NCBI GenBank assembly: GCA_001939145.1
Contig: LSRX01000484.1
Coordinates: 273,903-337,902, forward strand
Length of the DNA stretch: 64,000 nucleotides
Direction of reading: 5' to 3'
Origin: Symbiodinium microadriaticum
Lineage: Eukaryota; Sar; Dinophyceae; Suessiales; Symbiodiniaceae
In this document: positions 58,448 through 64,000 of the stretch, piece by piece
Numbering within the stretch: the stretch's first letter is position 1
Layout: each line of letters starts with the position of its first letter
Position numbers and translations under genes: made by a program
Notes under the pieces: generated by a model
Told to the model about the DNA's origin: nothing
Databases searched by the model: none
The model's input: the letters and a program-made list of their open reading frames with translations, nothing else

Positions 58448-61378
58448 CTATCTCTTGACACAAAGGAGGCTTGAGAAGGAAGCTAGGGAGGCGCTTGTAA
58501 ATGAGAAGACGAGATTCTGAGAACTCCTGCGCTTGTCAATCAGAAGCACAAGACGCCTTGTGCCTTTACTGAGGAACCACTATGTCTTTTTCAAGCACTT
58601 CTCGGGGTCGTGTGTTCTTCAACAGGGCAACGACCGTCCTTGTTACTTTCTCGCAGAAGTATGAAGACGCTTCTTCATCCCTTAACAGGAGGTACAGAGA
58701 GCTCCTCTACCTTGTGACAAGCATCTCTTGAGAAGACATAAAAAGTGATTCCATTAGCTCCAACAATAAGGGCTCTGGTTAACTCTATGCGGGAAACCAG
58801 GGACCTCCTCGATTTCTTCATCAGAATCAAGAAGTTTTTTCTGTTTTCTTAACGACAGGTGAAGAACTCCAGACCCCTCATCCTAAACCGTAACTTTTAA
58901 AGCGCTCCGCGGTCTCACCATCATCTCACCATCAGACATGCAGAAGCCCTCGCGCCTTCCGCCTGATTTGTTCTGGCTTAGCTTCGCGTATCTCAGGCTG
59001 AACTTGAAATTGAAGCCGAAGTCCTAAACCTGTTGCACGGTTGCGACGCCCTGAACCCAAAAGACCAAACCCTCCACTCGACATCCACATGCATGGCTGG
59101 CAAACCATCTGGTCAACAGAATATTCTCTACTTCTGATTCGTCTAGCCTTAGCTTCGCATCGCAAGCCCAAACCAGGAAATGTGACAGTTTGGTATAGTA
59201 TTTAGAATGAGCTCGCATCCTTCACTCTTTGGAAGAAGCTCGCGCATTGAGCTTCATCAAAGGGGCACCTAGTCAGCCACATGAAGGGACTTGCTAGACT
59301 GTTTGTGGATTGATGCTTGAGGTTTGATTTCGGTTTTATGTTCGTTCCGGCTTGGAAATTCTGACAAAGCTTGCGTTAAACAATGTGCGTCGGCATGTCA
59401 ACTCTGTTGATGTGGTTGCCTAAACCCGGAACCTAAAGTCGTGCACAAGATCCCAGGGCGCTGAAGCCCTGAGCCCCTTTCGAGGTCAGGTACTCGGACT
59501 AGAGGCTTGAGGTCATGTCCCGAAAATCCCGCTAAGTCTTGTACAGCTCCCGGCCTTAATTCATGGCCTAGGGTTTTGCGTGCATCGTGACAGCTCGCAG
59601 AGCACGAAAGCCGCAAACACTGGCCCCAAACTCAAACCCAGACCTGCGGCCGAGTGACTGCAGGAAGGCTGCAAAGGAGCGACGTGATTCATCCAGGAGG
59701 ATGTACTCCCATTCTGACCAAGTTAGGGCTTGGGGGCCTGAGAAATTCTAGGTTCAGGGTTGGCTGTATCGAGGTTAGTCAGCTCATTTGATGGGAGGGG
59801 CCGGCTTTGCCCCCCGTGCCCCCTGCAGGCGCCTTTCGCCTTGAGAAGACTCTTTAGAAAGCAAAAGCAAATGGCCGCTGCAAGCTTTGCCCTCAAGCCA
59901 GAGACTTTAGAATCCAAGAACTGCAGCAGCTATCCTGGAGGCCTCTGCCTTACTTAAATTTTATATAAACGGAGGCATTTCACAAAGCCGGCAAGGGTAT
60001 CCCTTACGAGCCCTCCGGGTCGTATTAATAAAAGGGGTGGTAATAATAAACCCCGCCGGGGCGGGGGGTCCCGGCAGCATTGCTTTGCTTGAGAAGACTC
60101 TTTAGAAAGCAAAAGCAAATGGCCGCTGCAAGCTTTCCCCTCAAACATGGCAAAGAAAAGACCCAACTTCACCAACAAAAGAAAGTAAAGGGCTTGCGTT
60201 GTGCATTGAATATGCTGCTCAACCTTCCTGTTTGTCTCGCGAATGATCTGGACTACCAACAAGCCAGGAAACCGTTCCCCTGAAAGCCAGCAAGCCTCGG
60301 AAAGAAAGATACCAAAGAGACCACCAGCCAGATCTAGGGCTTGGCAAAAGTCGTTGCCCGAATAGCTTCGGCTTTCACTTAGGGCTCCCAACCTGCATCT
60401 TCCGGCGCGATCTCACCAATCAGCTGGAGCCCTGTCTCCTGAGAACAAGGTGCAGCGTCGGCTAGATTGGCTTTAATAAGAGTTGCTAGTTTCCATGTTC
60501 AAGCGCCCCGTCGTGTAATCTCCTCTTCAAGCAAGTGCCTGGAAAGTCTCCTGGGTCCAGAATGAAAAGCCATCCACATGATATGGTTCAGGGCTGAGGG
60601 TGGAAACTCGCTCTCACACTCCCCTGGTGGAATTGAAAATAGTGGGTAGCCAAATGTAGCCAATCTATGAGCCGTGCCGCAGATCCTTGGCCTCATGAGC
60701 CACATGACTGCCAGGCCCAAACCCTCGGCCTCAAGCCCACCCAAACAACCTGTCAGTGTACTCTTGAGGCAGTTCCATATAGAACCTGACACACCCTGAA
60801 GAACCGCTTACTTTCTGAAAAAATATCTGCCAACAGTTCTCCTCTCGAGGCTGCTCCCACATGTCGCCACATCGCTCTGGTGAGTCATCCTGGGACCGCC
60901 GGGGGGCTTGGCGCATCGGGGAGAGCATTGCGATCCATAAATGAAGCTTCTTCTTCGGCTACCGCTAATGCTACTGCTGATCTTCCTGCTTAGTTCCTGC
61001 TTCTACGACGACGCACCTGCTGCGACTGCCCAGGAAGTAGGATTTTACGTTTTATTCCGAGGGATGATGCTGTAGCCACTGTAGCCTGGCCTCCTGCCAC
61101 TCCCAGCGACCATTCGCGCCGCCTTCGCGCAGTTGCTGGGCGAAGAGGTTTGGGCACAACACAAGGGTATTTGGAGCCTCGAAATGGTTTTAAAGGGCAG
61201 GGATGATTTCGGGAGGATTCGTCCAATGTGTTTTTGGCTACTAGGGCGGTGTTTAATTGACGGGGGAAGCGATTACTTCAAACTCAAAACCAGGCACTCA
61301 CACTTCAATGTTTCTGCCCGAGGTTAATTCCCGTAAGCCTCGCCTCCTTATAAGCCTTGGTGCTAATCCTAGAGCACA

Positions 61379-61622
61379 GTAAGAGCAGAAGCAAGAGCAG
61401 GAGGTAGAGCAAGAGCAAAAGCAAAAGTGGGAGCATCAGCAAGAGCAGCAGCAAGAGCAGCAGCACGAGCAGCAGCAAGAGCAAAGCAAAAGCAAAAGCG
61501 GGAGAGTAAGAGCAAGAGCCGGGACAAAAGCGGGAGCAACAGCACAAGCAGACAGAGACGCAGCAGAAGCAGGAGCAAAAGCCAGCGCGGGAGCAAGAGC
61601 CAGAGCAGGAGCAAGAAAACGA
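61379..61622. repeat. GAGCAA/GAGCAG minisatellite
   Basis: Imperfect hexamers. One plus-strand frame reads as a Ser/Arg/Lys-rich tail (SKSRDKSGSNSTSRQRRSRS) ending at 61642, but other frames are also open, so no gene is called. Confidence 0.8.
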
Positions 61623-62029
61623 GCCCTCAAAAGCGGCAGTAGAAATAAAAAGAACTCCTAACAATAAAGATACGTTCCGTTTCTATGGGGTGGGGGGCCG
61701 TTTAGGGGGAAGGGCTTATTGGAGCAATCTCGCGATCATGGTGGGCAGGTTTTCTGCACTCTCTGCACCGTGCACCTCCCAACACCCCACCACCGCCACC
61801 CCTGACTGAGGCTTCCACAACGGCCCAAAAAATAGCCAAATTCCCTGCAAACCACATAAATGCAGCAGAAAAGCCTGCAGACCTGAAGTCCCGAATCCGG
61901 AACAACCCAAACCCGCCAAGCAACATACACAACATACACATTTTCTCGTGTGCACTTGATGGACTAGTCCTCACTCGAGGTGTATCGACACCTCCAACAC
62001 TTGTTCTGACTCAACAGTCAACACCCCTA

Positions 62030-62120
62030 CACCCCACACCTAAACCCCAAACCGCCACGACCCAAAGCCCTACACGCTAAACTTGCCCTAAACCCTAAAA
62101 CCCTAGCCCCAAACCCGCGA
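62030..62120. repeat. Degenerate telomere-like region (CCCTAAA)
   Basis: Scattered CCCTAAA, CCCCAAA and CCCTACA units. Confidence 0.65.
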
Positions 62121-63165
62121 CCCCAAGACCCCCGCCACAACAATCTACGCTAGCGGCTTGAATCAGCAACTTCTTTCCAAAATTGGAGCCTTTCCCTTTC
62201 TCCTTCGCATCGCTCCAGCGCCTTGTGCCCGAGCCGGCTCCGTCCTCGCGCGCTTTGGTGGTTTTCTGCGGGGTTCAGGGTGCAAAGCTTTAGGGCTAGG
62301 AGGGGCCCGCGCGGGTTGCAAAGGCTCGCTTATAGGATGTTATACGCCCTTGCTTGGCTTTACAACGCCCCATAGCGCTTAGTGAAAGGGCTTAAAGGTG
62401 CGGGCACACGAGAAAACTGTGAAGGAGACCAACACAAAGGTAATTGTACCACTATTGTGTGAAGCCCCTATAAGATCTTCAAAGAAGGATGCGAGACACA
62501 AGGCTTGCGGTTCGGCGCGCAACATTCTGGACTTCTACGCCTGAGATTCTGGGGTTTACAAGTGGCGGACTTTCCACTGTAGTGCTTAACCCAGGCTTTA
62601 CTCAGACTCGGTTTTGGGGAGGGCAGCAAACGATGCTATGTCGGGCGTTGCTCTGGCTTGGGGTGAGAAGAGCCCGGCAAACATGTCATAGGTGGTGGCT
62701 CACGGAATACTTAGACCCGAGAAATTTGAAGCCCTAACAACTTGCACTTCTTTAGTAACGCCTGGGAGAAAGAACCCTGCTGTAACCTGTGATGTCACTA
62801 GTACATGCACAAGTCTAAACATGCGTCGAAGTTTGTCTTGCAGCCGCCGTAATAGGGACTGTTGGTTCTTTAGCTTTGAGAATCTCGGCGTCCAAAGGGC
62901 CTGATTTTCCGGACTGTTAGGGTTGCGTGCACAGTTGAATCTTTTGGCGGTGCTTGATTATGTAGATACTGTATTGCATACCACCCCTGACACACCCAGC
63001 TTCACATGATTGTGCCTCTTCGTCTTCCCCACCTGGCGGGAACAGGTTCAATCATTCGTGCCGAAATAGTGGAAAGGGGCTTGACATGTTTGCTATATCT
63101 ATCCACAACGCTTAGCCCATACATTTATGCAAACATGTAACAACCGAAAAAAATTGTATGGGTGT

Positions 63166-63240
63166 ATATGTCTGCGTGTGCATATGTGTATATATATATG
63201 TATATGTGTATATATATATATATATGCATACATGCATCTA
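63166..63240. repeat. TATA/TGTATA microsatellite
   Basis: Interrupted TATATG and TGTATA runs. Confidence 0.8.
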
Positions 63241-63411
63241 TACATGTAAAATGAGCCCGATACCTTTACGGCATACTTAACAAACGATTGATACATACAA
63301 TATCAAATGCCTAGCTAAATAGAATATGGCTAAGAGGTACATGGCACAAACCGACCAAAAAGATTTCGGATCGTCAGTGGCATATTGTTGAATATCGAAT
63401 TTCCATTTCTT

Positions 63412-64000
63412 TCAGAAGCTTGGCCTGGTGAACGGCATCACTATTTGAGGTGTCAAATATCTTATATGATATCCCGATTGTTGCCTTTCATGTAACCGGA
63501 CATGGATGGTCAGCAACAACAAGCATTGGTCGAAACACAAGCAAGCGAGCGGGTACAGCATGTCATCTAACAGTTTAATATTGTCATACATAGTATTCGT
63601 GCATGCTGCTGAAGGCGGGTTGTTCTTGTCTAGCGCTCTCCACCGCTGCAGAAATGGATTTGCCGTGCAACCGCATCTCCTTCGCCAGGCTTCGCTTGGC
63701 AGACTCCTTCTTGATGTTGCCCAGACCAGGCTTGTCTGTCTGCTCGCGTTGTGTCTTCGAAGGATCCAGAGATCGGTGGGGAAGTTTTTTCTCTCCGAAG
63801 AAGTCTCTGTAGGAGTTCTGGCTGCAACGCCGTATTTCGAGGCCTTCAAAGAGACCGTTGTTCGAAACCGAGTAGTGTCAAGAGGCCCCTCGAACAGCTC
63901 GTCCGGGTTGAATACCTTCGGCTTGCGAGACCCTCTCGAGCTCTGGACATTCAGCTTGATCGCAGCTTGCAGGTTCCAATCCGAAAATGTGGAGCGCGGC
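63412..64000 (-). CDS. Partial gene at the right edge (unknown protein)
   Basis: One minus-strand frame is open from the window edge to a stop at 63412, about 195 codons, longer than chance would usually allow. Its upstream part is the most protein-like (DWNLQAAIKLNVQSS, KVFNPDELFEGPLDTTRF). From about 63835 a second frame becomes the better reading, basic and helical (SYRDFFGEKKLPHRSLDP), and stops at 63584. A single-base indel near 63835 joining the two is plausible. The 5' part lies outside the window. No family recognised. Confidence 0.5.
   Translation of the reverse strand, partial: PRSTFSDWNLQAAIKLNVQSSRGSRKPKVFNPDELFEGPLDTTRFRTTVSLKASKYGVAARTPTETSSERKNFPTDLWILRRHNASRQTSLVWATSRRSLPSEAWRRRCGCTANPFLQRWRALDKNNPPSAACTNTMYDNIKLLDDMLYPLACLCFDQCLLLLTIHVRLHERQQSGYHIRYLTPQIVMPFTRPSF

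Larger units (their letters stand above)
55640..63411. other. Gene-poor stretch with telomere-like debris
   Basis: Short open frames (55629-55943, 55999-56406, 57235-57417 and 57592-57735 plus; 57786-57980 and 57989-58249 minus) show no domain. 59860-60160 contains two near-identical 45-bp copies of sequence around AGACTCTTTAGAAAGCAAAA (59849 and 60096). No firm gene. Confidence 0.45.

Noticed and set aside
58448..58850. Possible broken single-exon gene on the minus strand (peptides such as YFCEKVTRTVVALLKNTRP)
   Set aside because: Equally plausible peptides appear in two plus-strand frames. There is no motif or splice support to choose between them.

Overview
The window looks like nuclear DNA of a dinoflagellate alga. 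This is inferred from four things: TTTAGGG-type telomere-like motifs scattered in both orientations, a Ty1/copia element of the kind common in these algae, introns with GC donors flanked by short direct repeats, and small exons separated by long non-coding stretches. Nothing points to a bacterium, plasmid or phage: there are no operons, ribosome binding sites or CRISPR. The genus cannot be named. There is one ambiguous base at 16171.

The clearest unit is a Ty1/copia LTR retrotransposon on the minus strand at 34291-43405. It has 159-bp LTRs that look identical, a GAATCT target duplication and a primer binding site. Gag, protease, integrase, reverse transcriptase and RNase H occur in copia order, but the coding sequence changes frame several times. 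Gag is also interrupted by about 750 bp of unrelated DNA (41203-41957) holding a GC-rich plus-strand reading frame and telomere-like repeats.

Recognisable host genes: (i) an intron-free minus-strand gene at 17507-19276 encoding three near-identical 191-residue repeats; (ii) two EF-hand exons just downstream (16634-16918, minus); (iii) four exons of an AlkB-type 2-oxoglutarate/Fe(II) dioxygenase spread over 52745-55351 (minus); (iv) a probable globin-fold exon at 21176-21271 (plus); (v) a plus-strand multi-exon gene at about 8.2-10.8 kb with a filamin/E-set-like segment; (vi) the 3' part of a minus-strand gene running off the right edge (63412-64000).

Most other coding calls are short open segments bounded by plausible splice sites, with no recognised domain. 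They carry low confidence because chance open frames in this roughly 50% GC DNA also translate into plausible peptides. One convincing-looking ORF at 54382-54705 proved to be the wrong frame of an AlkB exon.

The rest is degenerate TTTAGGG/CCCTAAA-rich filler, microsatellites (notably 11.1-11.4, 13.2-13.6, 27.1-27.2, 54.0 and 61.4-61.6 kb), an AT-rich block (25.9-27.0 kb), small palindromic elements and a foldback element. Layout: 0-11 kb plus-strand exon-like segments; 11-16 kb mostly repeats and weak candidates; 16.6-19.3 kb minus-strand EF-hand and triple-repeat genes; 20-25.4 kb mainly plus-strand candidates; 25.9-34.3 kb AT-rich and sparse; 34.3-43.4 kb retrotransposon; 43.4-52.7 kb weak candidates; 52.7-55.4 kb AlkB; 55.4-63.4 kb sparse; 63.4-64 kb partial gene. 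There is no sign of shared regulation among these genes.
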